Of a stretch of DNA of 64,000 nt, positions 9,701-19,200 are shown piece after piece. Each line of letters opens with the position of its first letter. The first letter of the stretch is position 1. Position numbers and translations under genes: made by a program. The notes below the pieces were generated by a model. The model made no database searches. It saw nothing but the letters and a program-made list of their open reading frames with translations, and was not told the origin of the DNA. Origin of the DNA: Streptomyces tubercidicus (GTDB lineage: Bacteria > Actinomycetota > Actinomycetes > Streptomycetales > Streptomycetaceae); NCBI RefSeq assembly GCF_027497495.1, contig NZ_CP114205.1, forward strand, positions 7,936,001 to 8,000,000, given 5' to 3'.

Positions 9701-12700
9701 TACCTGCGGGTAGCGGTCCGGGTTGGCGGTGAGGTAGTCGGCGATGCGGCGGGCGTCCGTGCGTACGGCAGCCGTCGAGCCGCCGGACAGTACCAGGCAG
9801 GGCACCGGGCGTTGATGCGCCCCGTCGCTCATGTTCCCCATCGGGGTGTCGGCGGGTTTCTCCAGCACCAGGTGGGCGTTGGTTCCGCCGATGCCGAAGC
9901 TGCTCACGCCGGCGACCCGCGGGGTGCCCTGCGGCCAGGGTTCGGCCGTGGTGGGGATGCGGAACGGCCCGTTGTCGATCTCGGGGTTGAGACGGTCGAA
10001 GTCGGTGGTGGGCGGGATGATGCCGTGGTGGACGGCGAGCACCGCTCGCACCAGCCCGACGACGCCTGCCGCCGCGCCGAGATGCCCGATCTGGCTCTTG
10101 ACGGAGGACAGCGCGAGCCGTGCGTCGCCGGGCAGGTCGTAGGCCTGGCGTAGCGCGGCGGCCTCGACCGGGTCTCCGAGGCGGGTGCCGGTGCCGTGGG
10201 CCTCCACATAGCCGAGTTCGGCTGCGGTACGGCCGCTGCGCCGCAGGGCGGTGCTCAGCGCGGCGCGCTGCCCAGCCAGCGAAGGCGCGCTGTAACTGAG
10301 CTTGTCGGAGCCGTCGTTGTTCACTGCGGAGCCGGTGAACACGGCGTAGACGGTGTCCCCGTCGCGGCGGGCGGCGGAGAGCGGTTTGAGTACGACGACG
10401 CCCACGCCGCTGGCGCCCACGGTGCCGGCGGCGTCCGCGCTGAAGGGGCGGCAGTGGCCGTCAGGGGAGAAGAGGTGCTGCGGCCGGTAGGTGTATCCCC
10501 CGGTCAGGTCGGAGTCCACGAGGACGCCGCCCGCGAGCATCACATCGGCGTCGCCCTGGCGCAGCAGCCCGGCGGCGAGGTGGACGCCGACGAGCGAACT
10601 GGAGCAGGCCGACTGCACGGTGAACCCGGGGCCCGTCAGACCGAGATGGTAGGCGGCCTTGGTGGCGAGGAAGTCCTTCTCGTGGTGCAGAGCCAGCCGG
10701 AAGGAGTCGGGCAGCGCCGCGGGGTCGGCTGTGCGCAGCAGGCTCTGGAAGTACGTGTTCTCGCCGCAGGCGGCTATGAGCCCCACCCGCCGGGTCGCGG
10801 GATCGGCGACACCGGCGTGCGCGAGCGCCTCCACACAGGCCATCAGCAGATGACGCTGCTGGGGGTCCATCAGCCGGGCCTCGTGCGGGCTGATGCCGAA
10901 GTGCCCCGGGTCGAAGGCCAGCAGGCCGTCCATTTGGCTGCGGGCCCCCACCCGGCCGCCGGTCGCCGGGAAGTGCTCGATACCGCTCCCACCGGAGGTG
11001 ACCAGGTCCCAGAAGGAGGCCAGGTCGGGGGCGCCGGGCAGGCGTACGGCCATGCCGATGACGGCGATGGGTTCATCGGTGGGGCCGGTGGCGGCGCGGG
11101 ACGGTATCTCCTGCGGGGCGGCGGCCGCCCGCATGTGATCGGGCGCCGGGCCCGCCGCACGCCGCTCGTCGAGGAGACCGGCCAGGGCGCGGATCGTGAC
11201 GTGCTCGAACAGCTCCGGTATGCGGAAGCGGAGGCCGTCCTCGCCGGCGCAGCGCAGTTGGAAGCGCATCAGGTCCAGGCTGGTCGCGCCCGCATCGAAG
11301 AATCGTTGTTGTACCGCGATCGTCTTGCCGGTCACTGCCTCGAACAGGTCGGTGAGGCGTTGCTCCAGCGGCGAAAGGGGCGCGGCGGGCGCGCCGGGCT
11401 CGGCGGCGGACCGCAGGTCATACCCGGCAGCGGTGGGCGCTGCCCCGCGGTCCAGCTTGCCGCTGGGCGTGCGCGGCAGCGAGGTCAGGCGTCGGAAGCG
11501 GCCGATGCGCACATGGGCCGGCAGCAGTCCGGCCAGGTGGCGGGTGAGGTCCGCGGGGTCCGGGTCGTCGCCTCCTCCTTGCAGGCAGGCCACGAGCGAG
11601 CCGTCCACTACGGCGACGACCGCGTTGGCGACGCCCGGGTACTGCAGCAACGCGGCCTCGACCTGGCCCAGTTCCAGCCGGTGTCCGCTGAGTTTGATCT
11701 GGGAGTCCTCGCGGCCGGCGTAGTGCAGCAGGCCCTGCCGGTCGAACCTGGCGAGGTCGCCGCTCCGGTAGAACGCGCCGAGCTCAGGATCGTCGGTGAA
11801 GCGGGTGCGGTTGAGGTCGGTGTCGCCCAGGTAGCAGCGCTCCGCCATCAAGCCGCCGATCAGCAGGTGGCCCGTGACGCCGGGCGGAACGGGCTGACCG
11901 CCGGCATCGATCACCCGCAGCACGGCGCCGGCCACCGGCCGCCCGATGGCCGGACGGAGCGGCCACCCGGCGGGATCACCCTCCAGGCACAGGCTGCTGA
12001 CGACATGGGTCTCGGTGGGGCCGTAGTGGTTGAACAGGCGGGCTCCGGGCAACCCGGCGAACCAGCGGCGGATGGCGTCGGTGCACACCAACTGCTCGCC
12101 CGCGGTGATCACTTCACGCAGCCGCGACGGGTGGCGGCCGGTGCGCACACCGTGCTCGGCGAGCAGTTGCAGGGCCACGTACGGCAGGAAGAGCCGCTCC
12201 ACGCCCCCGGTCTCCAACTGCTCCAGCAGGGCGGGCATGTCCTGCCGCCATGCGCGATCCACCAGACGCAGCAGTCCGCCCGAGCAGAGCGTGGTGAAGA
12301 CCTCCTGGAAGGAGACGTCGAAGGACAGCATCGAGAACTGCTGGGTGACGGCGGGAGAGGACAGCCCGCCCTTCTCCCGCTGCCAGGTCAGCAGATTGCA
12401 CAGGGTCCGGTCGGGCACCTGCACACCCTTGGGTGTGCCGGTGGAGCCGGAGGTGAACAACGTGTAGAGGGGACGCAGCGCCCGGTGCGCGGGCGTGGCC
12501 GGGGCCGGGACCTGGGGGGCTTCGGTGCACAGCAGCGGATGGCGCGGCAGATCGGGCGGCGCGATCGCGTCGAGCGCCTCGGCGCGGTCCGGGGTGACCA
12601 GGACGCACACGGGATCGACCTGGACGAGTATGTGCCGCAGCAGGGCCGGCGGATAGCCGGGATCGAGCGGGACGACGGTCAGGTTGAGGCGGGCTGCGGC

Positions 12701-15700
12701 CAACAGCGCCACGACGTGCTCGACCGAGGGCTCCAGATACAGCGCGACGGCGGCCGGGGCCGCGGGGTCGGCGGGCAGGCGGTGGCGCAGCGCCGCGGCC
12801 AGGGCGGCGGCCCGCGCGTCGAGTTCGGCGTAGGTGAGGAGGGTCTGCCCGGTGGCCACGGCCGAGGCGTCGGGAGTGCGCCGGACCTGCTGCGCGAACC
12901 CCTCGGCGACAGTGGCGAAGGCCGGGGCCGGCTCGGGTCCCCGGCCGTGCTCGGGCAGGGTGCGGCGGTACTGCGCCACCAGTTCGTGCAGGGTGCCGTC
13001 GTGACCACCGGTCAGCCGGTCGACGGCCTGACGGAAGAGGCGGGCCGCGGCCTCGACCCGGTCCGCGCCGAGGTCGTCGCGGTACTCCCACAGGCAGTCG
13101 AGGCCCGATTCGTGCTCCACCACCGACAGCGTGAGCAGGCACTTGGCGCCGAGCGGGCGCGGCCAGACCGGCCGCACGGCGCAGCCGGGCAGCCGCAGCG
13201 CCGAGAACTCGGTGTTCTCCTGGACGAACAGGAAGTCGAACAGCGGTCCCTGCTCGCGGAACGTGTGGTCTGCCAGGACGTCGGCGAGGGCGACGTCCTG
13301 CCCGTCCAGCACCGCGCGGGCCACGGCCGCGTGCCGTTCCAGGTGCGCGTGCAGCGAGTCCTGCGGGTCCATGGACAGCGGCAACAGCACGGTGTTGGCG
13401 AACATGCCGACCGCTTCGGCGAATTCGGGCCGGGGCCGGTTCGCCACCGGCGCGGCGACGAGCGGCTGCGTCTGACCGGTCACGCCGTACAGGCTCCAGG
13501 CGAACGCGGACAGCAGCAGCTGAAACCGGGTCTGTCCGCGCTCCGCGGCGAGCCGGTCCAGTGCACTGCGCCTGACCAGGTCCAGTGAGGTGCGCAGCAG
13601 CCGGGCCGTGGGCCGCGCGGGGGCGTCGGGCGTCTCCGGGCCGGGCGAGGAGGCACCGGTCCGCTCGTAGTGGGCGCGCAGACGTACGCGGCGCCGCTCG
13701 TAGGCGGGGCTCGTGTGCCAGGCCCGCTGCCAGTGAGCGAAGTCCAGGGGAGTGGTGGCGGGGGACTGTGGGACGGCCCCTTCCCGGCCCTCCAACTCGG
13801 CGGTGTAGGCGTTGGTCAGGTCGCGGAAGAGGATGCCGAGCGACCAGCCGTCCACGGCGACATGATGCAGGTGCAGCAGCAGGAGCCCGCCGTCGTCGTC
13901 CTGCGGGTCGGGGCCGTCCCACAGGTCGTCGTACCGGAGGTCCCCGTCCCGGCCCGCGTCGCCCGAGGTGCCGCCCCCGTTCCGGTCGCCGGACGGCAGC
14001 CAGGTCGCCCGCAGCATGCGCGCGGCCCGCAGGTCGAAGCGGTGGGCGAAGAAGCGGTCGGCGGCGGCCTCCCAGGGTTCGCCGTCGCCGGCTTCGCACG
14101 GCTGCCACGGATCGTAGGGGGCGTCCACTTCCTGGAGCAGGCCCTGCGGAGTGGGGACCAGCCGGGTGCGCAGCGCCGCGTGCCGCTCCACCAGCGCACG
14201 CAGGGCGCGGCGGAGGGCGGGAAGGTGCACGGTGCCGCGCACCCGGAAGGCGAGCGGCACATCGTAGGCCCCGTCCTCGGGATGCCGCTCGTGCAGCAGC
14301 CACAGCCGCTCCTGCTCGCTGGTGGCCGGAGCGGTGGGTTCCGACGAGGCGGCCGGAACGGGCGGATGGTCGCCGCCTGCCGTGTCCGGGGCGTGGACGG
14401 CGTCCGTCAGCGCCGCGAAGTCGGCCCGCAGCACCAGGTCCTGTGGCAGATCCACGGCGAACCGGCGCAGGATCTCGAAACGGAAGCGCAACGCCTTCAG
14501 AGAGTCGCCGCCGCTCGGTATCCACCGGTCGTCAGGGCGCAGCCCGCTGACCGCGAGCACCTCATCGGCAAGGTCCAGGACCTCCCGCTGCGCCGCGGTG
14601 ACGGGCAGGTCGCCCCGCCGCTCGCCGCGCCAGGGGGTGTGCGCGGCGCCGAGCAGGGCGGCCTCGTCCACCTTGCCGTTGGCGTTCAGGGGGAGTTCGT
14701 CGACGAGATGGGTGCGGTGCGGCCGCATGTACGGCGGCAGCACGGCGGCCAGGTGCCGGTCGTAGGCGTCGAAGGAGAGTTCGCCGTCCAGCAGGAGGAA
14801 GGCGAAGAGTTCGTGCCGGTCCGCGTCGTCGCGGCGGGTGCACACATGCGCCTGACGCACGGCGGGGTGGGCCAGGATGTGGCGTTCCACCTCGCCCGGC
14901 TCGATGCGGAAGCCGCGCACCTTGACCTGACGGTCGGCCCGTCCGACGTAGGTCACGTGGCCTTCCGCGTCCCCGCGCACCAGATCACCGGTGCGGTACC
15001 AGCGCTCCTCGCCGCCTCCCTCGCGCGGCAGCCGAACGAAGCGCTGCTCCGTCTCCGCGGGCCGGTCGCGGTAGCCGAGGGCCAACGCGGGCCCGGACAG
15101 CAGCAGTTCGGCCACCTCGCCCGGCTCGGCGGTGCGCCCGTCCTCGGTGCGCAGCAGGAGGCCGGTGCCGGGCAGCGCGGTGCCGATGGGGACGACATCG
15201 CCGTCGAAGTCCCGGGGGATGGCATGGGACAGGGCGAACGTCGAGGCCTCGGTCGGGCCGTAGCCGTTGTGCAGCACGGTGGTGCTGCCGGGGTTGGCTT
15301 CGTACCAGCGCCGGATGACGCGCGCGTTGAGCTGTTCGCCGCCGATCAGGACCTGGCCGACGGTGGCGAAGCAGTCGGGCACCTTGTCGACGACGGCATT
15401 GAACAGGGACACGGTGACGAACAGCGTGCCGATGCGGCGGTCGCGCAGGGCGGCGGCCAGCAGACGCGGGCTTTGCACCTCGCAGTCATCGAGGATCACG
15501 CAGGTCCCGCCGGTCAGCAGGGGCACCCAGACCTCGAAGCTCAGCGCGTCGAAGGCGGGGTTGGCGAGGCAGGCGAAGCGGTCGTCCGGGCGCAGAGTCA
15601 GGTAGCCGGGCCGGGCCAGCCGCAGCACGCCCTCGTCGGTGACTTCGACACCCTTGGGGCGGCCCGTGGTGCCGGAGGTGTAGAAGACGAAGGCGGCACC

Positions 15701-16222
15701 GCCAGGGGCGGGGGTGGGCAACCCCGGGACGCCGGGTGCCGGGGCGTCGGCCCGGTCGTCGTCGGCCACCAGCAAGCCGGCGTCCGTGGCGGAGAGACCG
15801 TCGGGCAGGACGAGCCCGTCCGCGGCGTTGTGGACGACGGCGACGGCTCCGGAGTCGTCCAGGATGTGCCGTCGGCGCTCGTCGGGGCTGAGCCGGTCCA
15901 GCGGCACGACGGTCGCGCCGGCCCGGCGGATGCCGAGCATCACGCACACCAGCCGCCACGACCTGGGCAGGCATACGGCGACCGGCTGCCCGGGGCGTAC
16001 GCCGCTCGCGCGCAGCCTGGCCGCCACCAGGCCGCTGATCCGGTCCAGCCGCGCGTAGTCGAGGACGACGGTGCCGTCCTCGATGGCGGGAGCGTCAGGG
16101 CTGCGCCGGGCCTGGGCGAGCACGGACTCGGCGAGCGAGGAGGGCGCCCGGCCTGCCCTGGGGGTGGACGGTGCGCGCGCCGCGCCGGTTTCGGTGTGCG
16201 GGAAAAGACGGTCGTCCATCAT
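6770..16222 (-). CDS. Hybrid NRPS-PKS: A-T-C-A-T-KS-KR-ACP-TE, no AT
   Basis: 3150 residues. Domain order: A1 (about 30-520; YTSGTTGRPKG), T1 (GGDSLKA, Ser574), C (HHVAVDG, 786-792), A2 (about 1100-1590; FTSGSTGTPKG), T2 (GATSLDL, Ser1648), KS (1718-2120; Cys1873 in SACSSSL, His2009 in EAHGTGT, His2047 in KSQIGH), a linker of about 180 residues with no acyltransferase, KR (GGTGGIG at 2545; Ser2665/2666, Tyr2679, Asn2683), ACP (GADSLT, Ser2829) and thioesterase (GWSFGA, Ser2965). Aligned by eye to GrsA, A1 reads D-A-F-F-I-G-G-T-F-K (branched aliphatic, Val-like) and A2 reads D-V-Q-F-I-A-H-V-V-K (proline). The enzyme would join the A1 residue to Pro, add one C2 unit, reduce it to a beta-hydroxy acid and release it. 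The start overlaps the upstream NRPS stop (ATGA), so the two are translationally coupled. Malonyl loading must come from an AT elsewhere. This fits detoxin/rimosamide assembly. Confidence 0.93.
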   Translation of the reverse strand: MMDDRLFPHTETGAARAPSTPRAGRAPSSLAESVLAQARRSPDAPAIEDGTVVLDYARLDRISGLVAARLRASGVRPGQPVAVCLPRSWRLVCVMLGIRRAGATVVPLDRLSPDERRRHILDDSGAVAVVHNAADGLVLPDGLSATDAGLLVADDDRADAPAPGVPGLPTPAPGGAAFVFYTSGTTGRPKGVEVTDEGVLRLARPGYLTLRPDDRFACLANPAFDALSFEVWVPLLTGGTCVILDDCEVQSPRLLAAALRDRRIGTLFVTVSLFNAVVDKVPDCFATVGQVLIGGEQLNARVIRRWYEANPGSTTVLHNGYGPTEASTFALSHAIPRDFDGDVVPIGTALPGTGLLLRTEDGRTAEPGEVAELLLSGPALALGYRDRPAETEQRFVRLPREGGGEERWYRTGDLVRGDAEGHVTYVGRADRQVKVRGFRIEPGEVERHILAHPAVRQAHVCTRRDDADRHELFAFLLLDGELSFDAYDRHLAAVLPPYMRPHRTHLVDELPLNANGKVDEAALLGAAHTPWRGERRGDLPVTAAQREVLDLADEVLAVSGLRPDDRWIPSGGDSLKALRFRFEILRRFAVDLPQDLVLRADFAALTDAVHAPDTAGGDHPPVPAASSEPTAPATSEQERLWLLHERHPEDGAYDVPLAFRVRGTVHLPALRRALRALVERHAALRTRLVPTPQGLLQEVDAPYDPWQPCEAGDGEPWEAAADRFFAHRFDLRAARMLRATWLPSGDRNGGGTSGDAGRDGDLRYDDLWDGPDPQDDDGGLLLLHLHHVAVDGWSLGILFRDLTNAYTAELEGREGAVPQSPATTPLDFAHWQRAWHTSPAYERRRVRLRAHYERTGASSPGPETPDAPARPTARLLRTSLDLVRRSALDRLAAERGQTRFQLLLSAFAWSLYGVTGQTQPLVAAPVANRPRPEFAEAVGMFANTVLLPLSMDPQDSLHAHLERHAAVARAVLDGQDVALADVLADHTFREQGPLFDFLFVQENTEFSALRLPGCAVRPVWPRPLGAKCLLTLSVVEHESGLDCLWEYRDDLGADRVEAAARLFRQAVDRLTGGHDGTLHELVAQYRRTLPEHGRGPEPAPAFATVAEGFAQQVRRTPDASAVATGQTLLTYAELDARAAALAAALRHRLPADPAAPAAVALYLEPSVEHVVALLAAARLNLTVVPLDPGYPPALLRHILVQVDPVCVLVTPDRAEALDAIAPPDLPRHPLLCTEAPQVPAPATPAHRALRPLYTLFTSGSTGTPKGVQVPDRTLCNLLTWQREKGGLSSPAVTQQFSMLSFDVSFQEVFTTLCSGGLLRLVDRAWRQDMPALLEQLETGGVERLFLPYVALQLLAEHGVRTGRHPSRLREVITAGEQLVCTDAIRRWFAGLPGARLFNHYGPTETHVVSSLCLEGDPAGWPLRPAIGRPVAGAVLRVIDAGGQPVPPGVTGHLLIGGLMAERCYLGDTDLNRTRFTDDPELGAFYRSGDLARFDRQGLLHYAGREDSQIKLSGHRLELGQVEAALLQYPGVANAVVAVVDGSLVACLQGGGDDPDPADLTRHLAGLLPAHVRIGRFRRLTSLPRTPSGKLDRGAAPTAAGYDLRSAAEPGAPAAPLSPLEQRLTDLFEAVTGKTIAVQQRFFDAGATSLDLMRFQLRCAGEDGLRFRIPELFEHVTIRALAGLLDERRAAGPAPDHMRAAAAPQEIPSRAATGPTDEPIAVIGMAVRLPGAPDLASFWDLVTSGGSGIEHFPATGGRVGARSQMDGLLAFDPGHFGISPHEARLMDPQQRHLLMACVEALAHAGVADPATRRVGLIAACGENTYFQSLLRTADPAALPDSFRLALHHEKDFLATKAAYHLGLTGPGFTVQSACSSSLVGVHLAAGLLRQGDADVMLAGGVLVDSDLTGGYTYRPQHLFSPDGHCRPFSADAAGTVGASGVGVVVLKPLSAARRDGDTVYAVFTGSAVNNDGSDKLSYSAPSLAGQRAALSTALRRSGRTAAELGYVEAHGTGTRLGDPVEAAALRQAYDLPGDARLALSSVKSQIGHLGAAAGVVGLVRAVLAVHHGIIPPTTDFDRLNPEIDNGPFRIPTTAEPWPQGTPRVAGVSSFGIGGTNAHLVLEKPADTPMGNMSDGAHQRPVPCLVLSGGSTAAVRTDARRIADYLTANPDRYPQVLRHLQTGRPVLTYRAAAACPDVASAVTWLRGLVPSAAPVSPTGIPATGLDASELAGAWTAGHSIGWPDGPATAPWDFPPPAFELAEYDFPRGARAAESGAAHASAAAPDVARPQRLPADRWLHQPQWTRLRRARTDAPAAERTVVVLADAGTDPAAWRALEQHYARVVRVRAGKVFARLDDDHYEADPADTGHLRAVLTDVTATAAGVDWLHALPLAIDGEVGEDSLGLAQWACLDTVAALCRALADLPEGEDGNRPRVWLLSSRAQPVTGAVRRPEAGLLAAATEVPRQELRTMLRWADLHSPDPAAWSPYLPDLLLDHTVSQPALALREGFWWHRVVHPVPAPTAPATGPGTCAPQPWAQTPGTHLILGGTGGIGSSIAARLLRHPDNRVVLLARRSNPPAILEQWRDRVTLVQADLATEDLRQIADRLAPHLDGLTGIVHAVGTATGTLLARRDAETARSATAAKLRGALLMERLIVAHRPSHAVYCSSMAAVFGGVGQFDYAAANGCLDAFAQYVPDDDSGRTVRLGIGWDAWREVGMAQDALSHDARHQEHLAVGLTPVEGVAVFEQAVRLQLPHLMVNTTPLDEARRFYERRPTAAEGAGSPAQAVHAPGGPASGPDALAAELAEAVGQLLGVEDVDAEASLYDLGADSLTLLELVDEVKRRYDTEIDLSRLSHRVSLTEILGHVDATARRTDAPGAPVDVEVWQRGEGRDVLCLVHPVGGDIQAYRPLVAALDDRLTVCLIADPALSDPHRPAHSIAERAAQYLEALRSEFPDPGGRLSLAGWSFGAWMALSMAALAEKNGRAVDGLYLLDPPPPGAGDRLAAYDDGQVDAVFTRELRGNRTGGLSARGRDYAERLAHCCRANLAAMAEHRLPRLTRTPTTLWLAERVVQDVPSLAPEPAAAERWHAHLPVPVRTHRVDADHYALVAPPHIASVAEAIEADLADPAPPARSTATSPSAAGLRPLHDRGL

Positions 16223-19200
16223 GCCCCCCGGGGCGAGAAGGCGTCGACGGGCGAGTCGGCCGGGACCGGCCGGGCGCCGTGGTGGGCGAGTTCGGCGGTG
16301 ATGATGTCGGCGACGCGGGCCGCCTCGGAGTTCTCCAGCATCTCCCAGTGGTCGCAGTCCATGGGCTCGACGCGGAAGTCACCCGTGCAGCGCTGCTGCC
16401 AAAAGGCGCGCACCTCCGCGTGAAAGGAGGTATCAGCCCCGTCAGGCACGGCCTGGGCGAGCACCAGTCGCGCCGGAGAACTGCCCGGGAGATGGTCGCG
16501 GGCGGTCATGCGGTTGTGGTTGTAGATGCGGAAGTACCGCTCGACCTGTGCATCGTCGATACCGGGATACATCCCGTTGAACCTCACGAGCTTGTCGCGG
16601 AACTCCGCCATGTCCACAGCCGTGATCGCGGCGCGTGCCGCCGGGTCGTCGGTGGCCTGGGTATCGAGCAGGACGACGCTGATGTCGGTACGGCCCCTGC
16701 GGGCGAGCCGCCGCCCCATCTCGTGGGCGACGAGCCCGCCGTAGGACAGACCGGTCAGCACCAACGGCCCGGTGCCCAGGGGCTCCAGCAGCTCCAGATA
16801 GGCGTCGGCCATCGCCTCGACGCTGGGCAGGGGGTCTTCACCGGGGTTTATGCCCGGGGACTGGATGCCGTGCAGGGCGACCGTCTCGGGCAGGAATCCG
16901 GCCAGCGGCAGGTAACAGAAGGCGGTGCCGCCGCCCGGGTGGACGCAGACGACGCGCGCCTCCGTACCGCCCCGGAACTCTATGACGTTGCCCGCGGCAC
17001 GGTACGCCCCGCCCTCGCGCAGCAGCGCGCCGAGGGCCTCGATGGTCGGCCTGAGCATGATCTCGGCCACGGGGACGGACCGGCCGAACGTCTCGGCGAC
17101 CCCGTGCGCCATTTTGATCGCGGACAGCGAGGTGCCACCGATCTCGAAGAAGTTGTCACCGATGCCGATGTTCGTGTGGAGCAGGACCTCCTGCCATATC
17201 CGGTGCAGGCCGTGCTCGACGTGGTCGCGCGGGCTCGCCGTGTTGACCTGCCGGGAGGACTGGGCGCGGGCGAGTTCGATCAGCGCCGGACGGTCGAGCT
17301 TGCCGCTGGGGTTGAGCGGAAGGGCGGGCAGGTCGACGAAGACGGCCGGGACCATGTAGTCGGGCAGCCGTTGCCCCAGGGCGGTGCGCCAGTCGTGGAC
17401 GGTGCGCTCCGGTGCCGCGCCCCGGCCGATTCCGGCGACCAGCCGGGACTGCCCGGTCCCGTCGCGGTAGACCAGGACGACGGCCTCGCGGACGTCGGGC
17501 AGGGCACTCAGCGCCGCCTCGATCTCCGCCGGCTCGATCCGGAACCCACGCAGTTTGACCTGGTCGTCGGCGCGCCCGAGGTAGTGGGCCTGGCCGTCCG
17601 GCAGGCGCCGGGCCAGGTCTCCGGTGCGGTAGACGCGTTCGCCGGGCAGGAAAGGGTCGGGCAGGAAGCGTTCCTCGGTCAGGTCGGGGCGGTTGAGGTA
17701 GCCACGGGCGAGACAGGCTCCGCCGAGGTAGACCTCGCCGACCACACCGGGCGGGACCGGCTGCATGCGGGAATCGAGTACGTACAGGCGGGTGTTGCCC
17801 AGCGGACGCCCGATCGGGCACTGCCGCTCCAGCGGGCGGGGCCGGTAGTAGGCGGTGCTGTACAGCGTGGCCTCGGTGGGACCGTAGCCGAAGCAGATCC
17901 TCAGGTCCGGCAGATGCCGTGTCAGCCGATGCAGCGCGGACTCGGTGAGCGACTCGACGCCGGTGAGCAGGGTCCGCAGCGACAGCCCGTGCAGCCGCCG
18001 GGCGGGGTCCTCGTCGATCCACTTCACGTACGCGGGCGGCAGGAATGCCTGCACGATGCCGTGCTCGCGCATCCAGCCCATCAGCGCTTCCGGGTCGCCG
18101 CGCAGCTCCTCGGAGACGATGTGCAGTACGCCGCCGGTGGTCAGCGGCAGCAGCAGTTCGTGCACCGAGGCGTCGAAGCCGATGCTGGACCAGGCGGAAC
18201 CGGCCTCGCCGGGCCGGGAGCCCATGTGGGCCTGCCAGTTGGCGAAGAGGTTGAGGATGCTGCCGTGCTCGACCGCGACGCCCTTGGGCCGTCCGGTGGA
18301 GCCGGAGGTGAAGATCACGTAGGCCAGCCGGTCCGGCGCGTGCCCGATGTCGTACGGCGGGTGCTCACCGGTCACCCCCTCCGACTCGGTGGCCGCCAGG
18401 CTCAGCCACTGCTCGGGGCGCTGCCCGGCGTCGTGATCGCTCAGCACCAGCGGGCAAGCCGCGTCCTGAACCATGCCGACGAGCCGGTCGCGCGGCAGGT
18501 CCGGGTCGAGCGGGAGAAAGGCGGCACCCGCCTTGAGGATGCCGAGGATGCCGACGGCCAGTGCGCGAGAGCGCGTCACATGCAGCCCGATCACGTCACC
18601 GGGGCGCACGGACCTGGCGATGAGTGCGTGGGCGAGGCGGTTGGCACGGCGATCGAGCGTCGCGTAGTCCAGGGCACCGTCCCGGCAGACGACAGCCGTC
18701 TGATGGGGACGTGCACGGACCTGCGTCTCGAACAGCTCGACGAGTCCGCTCGCCGCCAGGACGGACTGCGGAGTCGGAGCGGCGGCGGACGCAGACAGCG
18801 CGGGCTCCAGAACGGCTGCCGTCGCGTCCCAGTCCCTCAGCAGGTGCAGGCGTTCCTCCTCGCCCATCAGTTCCAGGGCGGCGATATCGCGGTCGGGGTG
18901 ACGTGCCATGTCACGCAGCAGGTGCTGGAGGTGGTCCGCCCAGCGCTGCGCCGTCGCCCGGTCGTACAACGACGTGGCGTAGTCCAGGTGTCCCACGACG
19001 CGGTCCGCGGACTCGACCGCCACCAGCGAGATGTCGAACCTGGCGGGAGCGCGCGGTATGCGCAGTGGCTCCGCCCGCACCCCGGGCAGGTCCAGGATGT
19101 TCTGCCGGTCCGGCTGCCAGGCGAACATCGTCTGGAACAGGGGGGTGTGCGCCGCGCTCCGCGGCGGGTTCACCAGCTCCACCGCCCGTTCGAAGGGGAG

